Part shown: positions 25,728 through 37,900 of the stretch, in pieces
Numbering within the stretch: the first letter of the stretch is position 1
Layout of the letters: the number at the start of each line of letters is the position of its first letter
From: Diadema setosum
Taxonomy: Eukaryota; Echinodermata; Echinoidea; Diadematoida; Diadematidae
Assembly (NCBI RefSeq): GCF_964275005.1
Contig: NC_092689.1
Coordinates: forward strand, 9,932,700 to 9,996,699
DNA length: 64,000 bases
Direction of reading: 5' to 3'
Translations under genes and position numbers: made by a program
Notes under the pieces: generated by a model
The model's input: the letters and a program-made list of their open reading frames with translations, nothing else
The model's database searches: none
What the model was told of the DNA's origin: nothing

Positions 25728-25922
25728 CTGTAAAAGTGGATATTTTCCCGCGAGTAATTTTTTGCGCTTGGCCCGATAAGATGAATTTCACATGTCTTTA
25801 ATTCTGTGGAATTACATGTAGGATACGAGTTGCTACTGCACATATGGCATACAAAAATATTTGCGTGCTTTTATTTTTGCACTAGTTTCGCACGAAATGC
25901 ATGAAAATTTCCACTTTTACAA
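25728..25922. mobile_element. MITE family B copy (TA duplication)
   Basis: Termini ctgtaaaagtgg and ccacttttacaa flanked by TA; 195 bp; no coding capacity. A second copy is at 43368–43569. Confidence 0.75.
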
Positions 25923-26451
25923 TATCTGTCTATTTCATCATTAAAGGTGTCCTTTCTCCATTTAAATCAATCACCGTGATACACCTGTTTTCGCAATTTA
26001 TGAGTTTCATTCCTATAACGCTCAGTGATGAATATGAAACTAATGCAAAAGTGGGCAACATACGTATATACATACATAAAGGGACTAGTGTATACATGGT
26101 ATATTTTGCAGTGTTTTCATTTTCAGAGTATATTTTGTGAGGTTTTTATTTCCACCACTTTCAGGAGTGGACTGATATTCTCAAAAATTAACGACTCGCA
26201 AAAGATATTGCCTCCCGTAACACAAATGCGCTGTACATTGTTATCCTGAGAAGAGATCAGACTTATTTCTCATTCCGTCACACTGTGGTGCTCAAATGTT
26301 AATTCGGTCAGACGCAAAACTGTCTTCAAGTCCCACTTGCAAAATATTATACTCTCAAAGTATATGACATATCAAATACAATACGTGCTACATACAAATT
26401 CATGTCATGCTGGCATGCATACACACAGCCCTAACACAGCCTTACTACCCA

Positions 26452-26544
26452 TTAACCCGTTGAGGATGAGTCCCGAGCATGCTCAGGCAGGTGTCTATGG
26501 GAAATGCATGTTGTAGCAAAATCAAACCGTCCTCAACGGGTTGA
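26452..26544. mobile_element. 93-bp TTAA-bounded mini-element
   Basis: ttaacccgttgaggatgag ... ccgtcctcaacgggttga. Perfect 14-bp terminal inverted repeats at TTAA or TTGA. Nearly the same as 42526–42619. The TTAA borders suggest a piggyBac-type target. Confidence 0.75.
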
Positions 26545-27023
26545 ACACAAATCATCCTGTACACTGGGTTGCTACCTAGAACAGACTCGGTGCAGAAAAG
26601 TCACTTGGAGGCAATAAGCTCAGAAAGCATTAGCTGCACTAGTTGCCAGTGAATGACATCACTGCATTGCCCATTTCATACCAACGTTCATCATGATCAC
26701 TATTGACAGTTGTAACGAAGAATATTGTAGATTGCCCACACACGGTCTGCAGGACAACACTGCCGTAGACTGGCACAGTTTAATCTGCCAGTAAAACCCG
26801 TCTTGTGCATTTCTATGAACACCCCATCTTATAACCAATATTATGCACTTACAATAACAAAGGATGTCCTCCACACTTGATGACCGGTACTGCATTTCAG
26901 CATGCAAGTTCATTACCTCGATGAGCAGTTTTCACTAGTGATGAAAATACTTACCTATTTAACATGCAGAAGTAATGCTTCAAGCTGAAATTTCAGACAT
27001 ATCTTCCAGAAATCACATTCATA

Positions 27024-27296
27024 TACAGGGAAACCCTAATGTAACCAGGTCATCAGAATATTACCATGTTAACCTTGTAATCATTACCTCATTCTAACAT
27101 ACTACAAATGAGATCACGTTATAACGAACATGGTTATAACGAAATTTCGGCTACAACAAAATAAAAATTCAGGCAGCAACATTATCGGCTCTATGTATTT
27201 TTATTGTTTATTTGTTGGCTTATTATGAAATTTCGATATAACGAAAGAAAACTGCCGGTCCTGATGACTTCATTATAACTGGAGTCCACTGTACAG
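27024..27296. mobile_element. Tc1/mariner-pogo-like MITE (family C)
   Basis: Contains gttataacgaaatttcgg-type repeats and ends ggagtccactg|ta. Shares ctatgtatttttattgttta and cgatataacgaaagaaaac with 43697–43879 and, inverted, with 36188–36378 and 39908–40322. Confidence 0.65.
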
Positions 27297-28808
27297 TAAT
27301 GGAAAATTTAGACTGCCGAATTCACATTGTTAAAATAAATGCGATCCCCCATTGTAAGTAAGCTCATTAAACATTGTTCCCCTGTAGTATTAATGGTGCA
27401 TAAGACAGAAAGTCCTGAACAGCTAAGACTTTCGAAGTTACAGACAGCACTCAACTGGCAAAGAAATCTGTACTCACGATTATACCGGAAAGGTCATCAT
27501 AGAGACATATACAAAGCAAGCTTATATCAGAAGTCATGTGAGAGCTTTAAGTCGTGCAAAACAAAGTTCATATCTCCTTGTATGTATTGCTAAACATGAA
27601 GCTACTGAGAGTTTCATAAGAGTATGCAAAATGCATGAAGAGCGAAATTTGTACTGATTTCTACAGACAGTGAGTCATCAGCATAGTCCTAAATCTTTTG
27701 AAAGGTTACCTTCATAGCAGAAAAAGAAAAATTTTCAAGTCAGAACATGATTGAAGTAAATACAGGTGCAGGTTTCTTGAAGTACTTTTTCTCGCCCAAT
27801 TTCCATAATCTCTAGAATGTAGTTCAGTGGACGAATTAAAAACAACTACGAGTGATCTACTTTCATGTACATGAAGCTTTTCTCAGACAGTAGCCCTCTT
27901 TCATATGTTTCAAATGTCATTCTCCATTCGCTGACTTCTTTTATTCATTTGCTTTGATTTATTTCAGGATGGCGCTCATCAAAACATAATGTGTCAAAGT
28001 TTAGTTCAAATATTAACACATTACACATTGAGTTACCAAAACATCTTTTAGATTGTCTCGTCATTTGCTCACCACGTTTGATAGAATGAAAAATATATCA
28101 CGTTATTCAGAACAAATGCATTACAAGTTGTGTATAACTTTGAATGTTAAAGGTTTTACAAGCATTGTAACAATTGTGTACAATTTTCAAGTGCTTCTAT
28201 ACTTTGTAGGCAGAAGAACACCAATGGTGGAAAGATTTCTACACTGACATAATTCCGCAGGAATGAATAATCTCCTTGAATAACTAAATTTCGCATGTAG
28301 TCTTAGCCTACTTTCTTTTTCCGTATGAAATTGCTGACAAGACAATCACACACATTGATTTCAGAGCCATCAATTCATAATAGCCATGCATTCATTAGAC
28401 TAGTTTCCAATGAATATCTTTGTCACCTCATAAAGTAGTTGATGTTTGTCCAGTCTGTCTAAAGCTAGAACAAACAACTAAGAGATGGTTGCAAAGTTAA
28501 TGAAATGCAATAACATAACTCTGTGAGCTATTAAAAAAAGATACATTGTTATGGTGACATTCTATTGTCTGTAATCTGTTTTGTTTGTCTGCACTATCTT
28601 AATAAGGGTCATTTATGTTTTAATCTTCAGCTGCCTTTACAATGACCTTGTATGACAAGCATTTACAAAACGTCTTCTTTTCATTACTCAGAGTTTCTGT
28701 ATCAGTATTTGGCCTTCCTCTACCCACTGCCTGACTCCGGGTCTCCGAAGGGTGGCAGAGTCGGACTTCCTGCTATCACGTTTGTCCACGGCGGGCACAC
28801 GTCTCTTC

Positions 28809-28904
28809 TCATAACGGCGTGATCTCTCGCAGACCCGCCGTCTGTCGCACCTTCTGGATGTGAGCTCGCAGGAGAAACTGTTTCCGCGACAGCTCCCGGA
28901 CATT
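28809..28904 (-). CDS. tsg101: tsg101 last coding exon
   Basis: Acceptor tgatgtgaacag|AAT; stop TGA at 28811–28809. The peptide [20 protein letters not shown] continues [11 protein letters not shown], matching human HVRLLSRKQFQLRALMQKARKTAGLSDLY. A longer open frame in another phase across this GC-rich exon is a shadow. Confidence 0.96.
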   Translation of the reverse strand, partial: NVRELSRKQFLLRAHIQKVRQTAGLREITPL

Positions 28905-31900
28905 CTGTTCACATCATAGAGAGAAATATTGTCAAGATGATTATTATTATTATTTTTTTTTTAAGGAGTAAAGATTTGTAGTTCAGATATTGGCACAGGA
29001 AAAAAAAAATGATAACAAATAATTGCACTGTGTGTAATGAATCTTAGTAATCTTCTAGAAAACATTCGGCCAGGTATGGATCCTATGTCCCTGGTAAACA
29101 TGCTTTACCTTTCTATAACCACCACATCAAAATGCTTTTCACATTATACATACATTTGTTGCTCATGGAAGTGAAGATTACACTGCTGATTACTGACTGT
29201 AATCCAAACCCATGATAAACAACTATCTCTCTGATGACTGCCATTGAATTTCTGCTGGTTGCATGCGAATGTAATAGACCATTTTGATGCTATCATGCAT
29301 TTCTCAGAACCAGGTGTCTTCTTTTTTATCTAATGAAAAGTACGTCCTTGAATTAAGATTGAGCAAGAAACATATTGATATACATATTGTAAAGTTTGTG
29401 GAGCTCAATCCTATCTATGATTCATTGTGAATTTTATCAAGGTGTCTAGTCCACAGAATAAGTACTGCATGTTGAACTAGTTCCTAAGTTTCAATTTGTC
29501 AGATTATGTGATGGTCTCATATTACTCATCTGTATACCATGAAGACCATCATATTCCTCTTATTTAAATATTATCACAACAACCATTATCGTAATCATCA
29601 TTATCACTATTTGTAGCGTCATCATCACTGCTATCATCGTGATCAGTAGTATGACCATCATCACCATTGCAGTCATCATCATAATATCATCCTTATATCT
29701 TAATTACAATCACCATCAGCATCATCATCACCATCATAACCTCCAATCATGACTACCATCGTCATATCAACATTATCATCATAATCATGTCATATCACCA
29801 TCCTTCACCATCACCATCATCATCATAACCTCCTCATATCACTATTGCCACATCATCATTATTGATGTAATCATAACATGCTCAAATCGTCATCACCATA
29901 TCTGCATCATCATATCAGCATCATTATCACTGCAATCATAACTTCCATACAGTGTATATCATCACCATCATCATATCACCATTATGATCATCACCATTAT
30001 CACCATTAGCATATTCAACCTCCTATCACAATCACTGCCATCGCCATCACCAACCAATATCATCATTATCATCATATCAGCATAACGATTGTCATATCAA
30101 AACCTTTTCATATCAACACCACCACCACCACCATCATATCAGCATGACCATCATCCCAATTATCATCATAATCCTAACTTCCTCATATCACCATCATCAC
30201 CCTCCATTTCAGTTTTGGTGTGTGGTATCTTATCCAACCTTTGTGAAGTCATCTATGCTGATAACGTCTTTCTTCAACCCTTCCATCAGATAGTAGTATG
30301 TGTCTTCAATTGTCATCTCCTCAGCAAACAGGTTGAGTAATCTGGAAAGTGTAGCGGACAATAACATTACATACTGGAGCATAGGTAAGGTGACTTTAGA
30401 CATGAGGCATTCTGTAATAAAAAATGCTGAATAATGAAGAGTGCACACTGAAGATGACATACATCTGTTATATAACCCCTACAAGTCTTTTCGTTTTTAG
30501 AAGACAATTTTCTGTATGGTACCAAATATTGGCCTAAAGTATGAAGATGACAAACTGCAAATCATTTTTGTGAAAAGCTGGTATTAGCAGAACTGCAGTC
30601 TTCATGGCAAATGTCTTTGCCATAGGCTGTTTTAAGTCAAATTTGTGCAACAAGAGCAAAACCTTGTGCCTGAAATTTGAGCACAGCTAGATTAGTACTA
30701 TACTGGAACAATCTGGACACCTTGACTGTCTGTGAGTCGTGACACATGGTAGTGAATTGAAACCTACAAAGTGGACAGCAAAACAAAACAAATCAATTCA
30801 TTCATTCTTTCCTTAATTCAAAAGATACCTGATGATACTTTTTTATAAGAAAGGACTTACTGTTTGTAGAGAGGTGCTGTTGGCATCACCGAATCATCTA
30901 TGTTGAGTTCATCTCTGCCTTCCATTTTGGACAACGAAGCTCTGATCTCCTCATCCTTCTGCTTTAGAAGGTGGATATTCTGCTGTACAGTTGTCTGTAT
31001 ACCAAGTGAGATATACATACAAATTATATAGAGAAAAGTATGATGGAAATCATGTATCAAGTCTTTAAAGTTGGGATGGTTAACACACTAGAATTGCTGC
31101 TAAGTCTTTAATAAAACTGGGATGGCTGAATACACTAAAACTGCTGGTCGGAGTGTAAAATCGGGTTGGCTCAACACCATAGGACCAATAGTCTTAATAC
31201 TACATTATTACAGATTTGAGAACACGAACTGGTCAAATAGTCATCAAGATTGCTGTATTAGAGGATAAGAAGAAACAAACAAACAAACCCAGCTTTCACA
31301 AATAATAACACCGATATAATATGAAATAACAAAAAACCAAAGAGCTGTATATAATACACAGTTGTCATCATAATACCGATATAGTAAAAAGTAAATATCA
31401 AAAGAGACTGCCGCACTACTAAAACTAGAGAAACAGCAAATGGCTGATGCTCTTGTAAAGAAAAAAAAAATGGGCTACTTTGCAGAATTTAGGAAGAGAA
31501 GAAAAGCTATGCACAACATGGGAAAATAATGTTCTATTCTCTAGTTTCTCTAGTTTGACATAATGGCCTGTATTCAAGAAGGTGGTTTAAATGCAGTCCG
31601 TGATTTATGCAAATTTCTTCTGCGAAAAATGCGCATGACAGTTCATGTATGTCAATGGACATCCAATAATGACTAGTTGATACTTGCATGTGCAAGGTAC
31701 ACCTATTTCATGCTTTTTTTAGTCCATGGACTAAAATTCAGACCATGGTTTTGACTTGGCCCACCTTTGTGAATACGGGCTAATGTGCTTGCGTTGATAG
31801 TGTTTACCAACAACAATCTCTCATCCATAGTACACTAAATAATGCCTCATATCTGACACTCCTTTCAAACCCTTCGCATTCTCAAGACCGCTTCACTCGA

Positions 31901-34900
31901 TTAGATCTCAGCTCTTTACAAAGGCTAACCAACAAAGAGTTCAACTCAGGGGCAGCGATGCATACCAACTCGTTTCCCAGAGCCAATAAAAGGAATTAAA
32001 AAAAAAAAAAGGAGAGAAGGGAAGGAACTCACAGTTTCAGTTTCGAGCAAGTTGATCATTTCCTCCAGCTGTCTTTGCCCAGCTTGAAGTTTGTCTTTGG
32101 TCGCTGAGAGGGAATCCATTTCAGCCTATAGAGAGAGAAAGAGAGGCAAAAAGTCAGAGGAGAAAGAAAGAAAAAACCAACAACCAGACAAAAATCCTTT
32201 AATCATCATAGTACCACATGCATGTACAACTCGCGTGTGGTTTACGTGCCAAGGTGATACATGCTCACGTACATGAAGTACCACTTGAGTGTGTACTTGT
32301 AATCATCATACAATTGTCTCACACCTATCTCACTTTGTGGATTACACTGCATGCATGAAAGAGCTGGATCATATTTTAAGAACACATCTCTTATCTTTTC
32401 CATTGTTTTTTTTTCCTTTTTGTCATATTTGTAGATCTACAATTGGATGAATCTTTGATGCTACTGTTCCAACACTATATTTTCTTCTACTTTAGAGGAA
32501 GCCTGGCACAGCCAGATATTCAAACTGGGCACCCATCTTGCTACATTCTAGGCAAGCCACATGTATTGTCCAGTGACCATGAACTTGATTCTCCACTTGA
32601 AACAGAATGTAACTGATATTGTAGGAAGACAGCAAAAGATCTGCATCCTCATTCAACACATAAAAAAAAAAATATGGATACATCCCAAAAAAGACATCTA
32701 TTCAGGCTGATAGTCAACATGAATACTTGCATAATGAGTTCATTATCAAGTGCTATGTACTTTATTATTATGTCAATGCAGAATGTGTTGCTCTAGTAAA
32801 ACACAGTCATACAGCTGATATGATCTACATCATAGTGATATACAGCACTAATATTTAAATCATTTATTATCATTATCATCTAACATCATCATCATCGTCA
32901 ATGTCATCATCATTGTCAGTGTTCATGCCAACTTTGCTCACTGGACCAAGTTGTCAAGCTGCACACATCAACTTGGTCCATTTCAGACTGTCACTCTGCT
33001 AAATCTCTGACATCATGAATGGTAAACATACCAACAATTAGTTCTTACTAATAAACAGTATTGTAACCAAAATGTGAAGGTTGATCAGCTACAAAAATCT
33101 ACTTGCCTGGAATTTGTCAAAGTTTTCCTTCAGCTTCCGCTTCAGCTTGTCCTCCACAGCCGTCTGAAGCGAGGCCTTGATCGTGTCGTCGGACAAGCTG
33201 CCTTGACTGTTGACTGCTGGACGCGATGCTGTAGCAGGACAAAACAAAGGATTAAAAATTGAGTTCAACGGGCCATAACAGTGGTAGTCTTGCAACTGAC
33301 TAAAAATCTGCCCTTCATTGATGTGATTACACATCGATTATTCAGTGTTTTGAGTAATAGCTATGATAATAATTATTGGCACATAAGGAGAGTTTGACAG
33401 CAGAACAGTATAAGTGCCACTTTCTAACAATTTAAAGTAAAGTCCATCATCAGAGTAAAATAAAATATTTCAAGCGATGCCTCACTTTTTACATAGGAGA
33501 AATATTCTTGAAGTTATTAGAAATATTCAATATTTTCAAGTTTTCTATTTTGACTGCTTTTTAGCAGCTTTAATTGCACATATCTCCATTTATACAAATG
33601 GAGTTATCTCGTTTCGCAATCAAACTTGCATATACTCAAGTGGGATAATCTTTGGTTCTTGTGACTAGTATTTTACATGTATATCACTGTTCATATTTGG
33701 ATTTACAATTGTGCATATGTTCTACAAGAAAAGAAAAAGAAGAAGATATGAAACCCCACCAAAAACATGGTTCCTGGGGAAGGATCACAGAAAGTCCATA
33801 AAAATGTGTATGAGAACCTTTATCACTAGCAACCTGAAGTCTGTAAGAAGTATGTGACGGCTACCCAGAACAATGCTAAACTACAAGCATGAATGGCAAT
33901 CAGTGAGCAGAGTTTGGGTCAATTTTTTGTTTTTGCTGCCATATCCATTAAATCAAAACAATGTTGAATTGTCCATTACCGTCCCTGCCTAGTCTGAATC
34001 AAATATTTGTTCTTCACCAACAATAACATCATTCTTGCAAGTTTTGATATCTAGAGACCCTTGCGGATCATAACTGCAGAAATTGAAAGAAGGATACAAA
34101 CACTGGAGATGACATGTTTCCATAAATTCCTCCTTAACTTGTATCTAGGGATCACATAAATCAATGAGAAAGTAAAAACTAAAATTGGAAATGCCACTAG
34201 GCTGTAATAAGACCCGACTTCAGTAAAAAGATGCAAGTGGTACGGGCATGTCACACAATCATTGGGTCTGGCCAAGACTATCCTACAGAGAACAGTGCAT
34301 GAAGGGAGACAAAGAGGCAAAGGGGGAAATGAGGAGAAGACAACATCAAATGGTGGACTGGCCTTGAAAGGAATATCATTCTGTGAAAAGCTGAGAACCG
34401 CAAAGAGTGGAGGAGGCTGGATGGAAAACCTACAGTGGTTCCCCAATGGTCAGCCATACTAAGGGATAGGTGACAGGTGACCTAGCAGGACAATGGTGCT
34501 AGGCCGGAACGGGTCAGATAGAGAGAGAGAGTTCTTCTACCCTTGACACTGACCTGCTGCAGTGGATGACGTAACCGCTGGGTTGTAGGATGGCTGGGTG
34601 CTTGCTGGTTGCTGTGAGGGTTGGGCAGCCTGGTTTCCCCCTGGATATCCTCCAGGGTATGGGTAGCCGGATGTCGCTGGGTAATTCCCTGTGTAGCCGC
34701 CAGACGGGGGTGTCTGATAAGAGCTGTTAGATGGGTACTGAGCCTGGTTGTAACTTGAGTGAGGCGAGGAGCCAGATGGTGGTGTTGGCATAGGCATTGG
34801 CATGTAGGACGCTGGAACAAAATGAGTGAAAGTTTAATGAGTAGTCTTTTTCACAATTAACAGTGACTGACTACAATGCTGTGTAATATCATTACACAAA

Positions 34901-37900
34901 AGAAGTAAAAAAATAAAACAACCCCAAAACACATAAAAATACAAGAACAAAACAAAGTCCTAAAGAGGCTACTCAGTTAAACAAGAACTTTCTTTTTGTT
35001 TTATATGCATTCTGGAGATATTTTGAGGATATGTTGAGAGCTTTGATTTTTACACTTTCACTGTCAGTTTGCAAGAGCCACCAAGTCAAACACTGAACTG
35101 ACATTTGGCCAGAAAGTTTAAGGTGACCACTGTTATACTGTATATGCGGTACATGTCACATGTGGTACATTTTGCATTTTCATGGATTTTGCAACTCTTT
35201 CAATATCTGCAAATTTTTCAACTCAAGAAAACATTGCCTCCCGTGACCCAAAATGTGCTACATTTGTACGGTGTCTAAGGTGGGAAATCATTTCCTCCCT
35301 TTTTTTTGCGAAGCTATAATACCTCTTTCTCATCCATAATAAATTGATTATGATAACATCAAACCTATATCACATGACACTGAAACACCATGATAACACT
35401 GACCACACAGGTGTATAGCAAGTATGTCACTGCACTAATTCAGAGCGCCTACAGGAATGGATGAATAGATTTCTCATAAGACTCACTCTGATGGGGTTGG
35501 GGATAGCCGGAGTGCTGTTGCACGTTGCCAGGGGGATAGGATGGCCTCGGAGGGGGCTGACCGGATGACTTGGCGTACACAGGAGAACTCTCCCCAAATA
35601 CCACCGTCATCACCTGGACCAAGCCTATCAGATCGGAGTTGTTCTGATGTAAATGGAAGAGCGGAAAAAGTAAACACGCAAATAAAACAAAATACAAACA
35701 TCACGTGAGGCTTTTATTTTCATCTTTTATAGAGAAATTCTTTTATTTCCCCCTATGCAATCATGTTTTATGTGAAATCAAATGTTACTGCAACATTTAC
35801 TCAATGGCATAAATTTTGTTACCTGCCACCTTATATCTGCATAAGTCAGACTAAGATGCATGTATGATACTATGTGTCCTCCTGTGTTTGTAAACATGAA
35901 TGTTGCATTTTATGGTTCAACCACTAGTCTACTTTCAAAGCACCCATCCTCTTCAATGCATTCACACGCAGAGATGGCTCTAATACTTACTGGCTTCCAA
36001 TCGTGAAGATAGGGTAGGTAGACCCTACCATTGGCGTCCACGTGTTTAGAAGGCTTAATCAGCATGTTGTGGGTGGGGCGCACAAAGCACAGGGGTGGGT
36101 TGTGAGGGTGCGATTCCAAGATCCATATGCAGACTGGGATATTGTAGGTATTGCCTGTATCACAACCAAAGAAGAAGGGTTTTTTACTAATACAGGCAAC
36201 TCCTGTTATAACCAAGTCCTCGGACTGGCAGTCTTCTGTCGTTATATCAAAATTATGTTTTAGCTGGACAGTAAAGTATATATCCATAAAAATACATAAC
36301 AATACAATTTTAGGGGCTGAATTTTTACTTCATTGTAACAGGAATTTGTTATAACCATGTTCATTATAATGGAAGTGCTCTATACATATTTACAAGGAAA
36401 GAAGTACAACAAATAGCACAACAAAATGCCCTTAAGAGCATGGGGGTATGACCATTGAGAAACATAGTGATCAGCTAAAACTTGAGCTGCTTGATTCAAA
36501 GTCAGAACACCAGTCGATGGAGGACTAAGTGCTTGGTATCAAAGTAGGCAAGTGCAACTGCATGATAGAGGGGGAAAACAGCAAAGTCTCTGGGGTTACC
36601 CAATTTCAACGGGCTTTCTTTACTTTTAAGAAATTCCAACAAATGATGCATCTAAAAACAAAATGAACAGTTACGATAACATTTTAAAGACACACAGACA
36701 TATGCAGAGACTCCAACCCAAAGCACCTTCTGATCTGGAGATTCTCCCGCCTGAAACCCCTAGCAAACGGGAGACTCCAACTTGATGTGTGCGAAGCGCG
36801 AAGTTCCTAGAGTTCTAGATGCTCTCTTGTGCTATCTAAGGCTTATTTTTTCAACATACGATAGAAATAAGTAAGAAATCCCTTCCAACGGGAGACAAAG
36901 AGCCAGGGCGGGAGAAATTAAATCTCAAACGGGAGAACGGGAGATTTTGCAAAAATGGGTTTTCGGCGGGAGATCTCCCGTCGAAAACGGGAGAGTTGGA
37001 GTCTCTGCATATGAAAGTGCCTTTTGCTGCAGAACGATGGTCAGTCACTAAAATGACGTGAAGCGACTCATACCTGGCTTGAGCTGACTGTCTAATAACA
37101 CTTTCAACTTGAAGAGCCAACCTTAATAATAGCAGACAAATATGGAGACATCTTCTTGTTATACATATAGCTATGAATGAACTTCAGGGGAGCATTTCAT
37201 GAAGGAACTTGTCGGATAAAATGTCCGACAAGTCAATTACAGTAAACCTCGGATAAGTCGACGTCGAGTGAGTCGAAAATCACTTAACTCAAAGCAAAAT
37301 AAAAAGTCCTGATTTTTCCCTATGTATTTTCTCCAAGAAATATTTGGATAAGCCGAAGTACGAGAGTCGAATTTCGGCTGTGTCGAAGTAAAACCTTCAG
37401 TCCCTTTTGTACAAAACACACGTAATTTACATCACTTGAGCCGAAGAAGATTTGTCTGGCATTCTCATTACATTTTCGAGAACAAAAAAATCGGCATGTC
37501 GCAGAACCCTGTCCCCTGACCTGCTGCAGGTAAGCATGCACACTCGCCGTACCGCTCCGCACGCATGTCGAATACATACACATGTATACAAGTATACACA
37601 CAGCACATTGATCCATACTTTATCCATACACACAGCACATCCATACTTGGTCAACCAATCGCTGCTTCAATATTTTAGTGACAGGCCAAGTGGGCGGAGC
37701 TTGTTTGTGCGTGCCCGGCTGGCCGTATAGTTTTGTTCAATGGAGGTGGGATGGGCCTGGGAGAGTGTTTGTCTCAGGGTAAGAAGGTTGACAGAGATGG
37801 CTACCTATGTTGCACCATAGACATAGCACATGCACATTGCCACATTAGCATGCACATTGCCATATTAGCGCAGACATTCTCAGAACTACGTTTAACTACT

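Larger units (their letters stand above)
25923..28808. other. Intergenic / tsg101 3' region
   Basis: No coding exon seen. Minus-strand AATAAA candidates (TTTATT on +) lie at 27940–27945 and 27958–27963, about 850 bp past the tsg101 stop. MITEs are at 26452 and 27024. The UTR end is not determined. Confidence 0.4.

Noticed and set aside
28688..28912. 74-codon Arg-rich frame on the minus strand
   Set aside because: Different frame of the last tsg101 exon, which matches the family in the frame ending at 28809.
29570..30205. His/Ser/Pro-rich open frame in the ATC repeat
   Set aside because: Triplet low-complexity DNA in an intron; no splice support.
34262..34462. Plus-strand open frame reading [20 protein letters not shown]
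   Set aside because: Looks like an old retroelement fragment (this phrase type occurs in LINE-derived repeats), but it is too short and has no conserved RT motif, so I did not annotate it.
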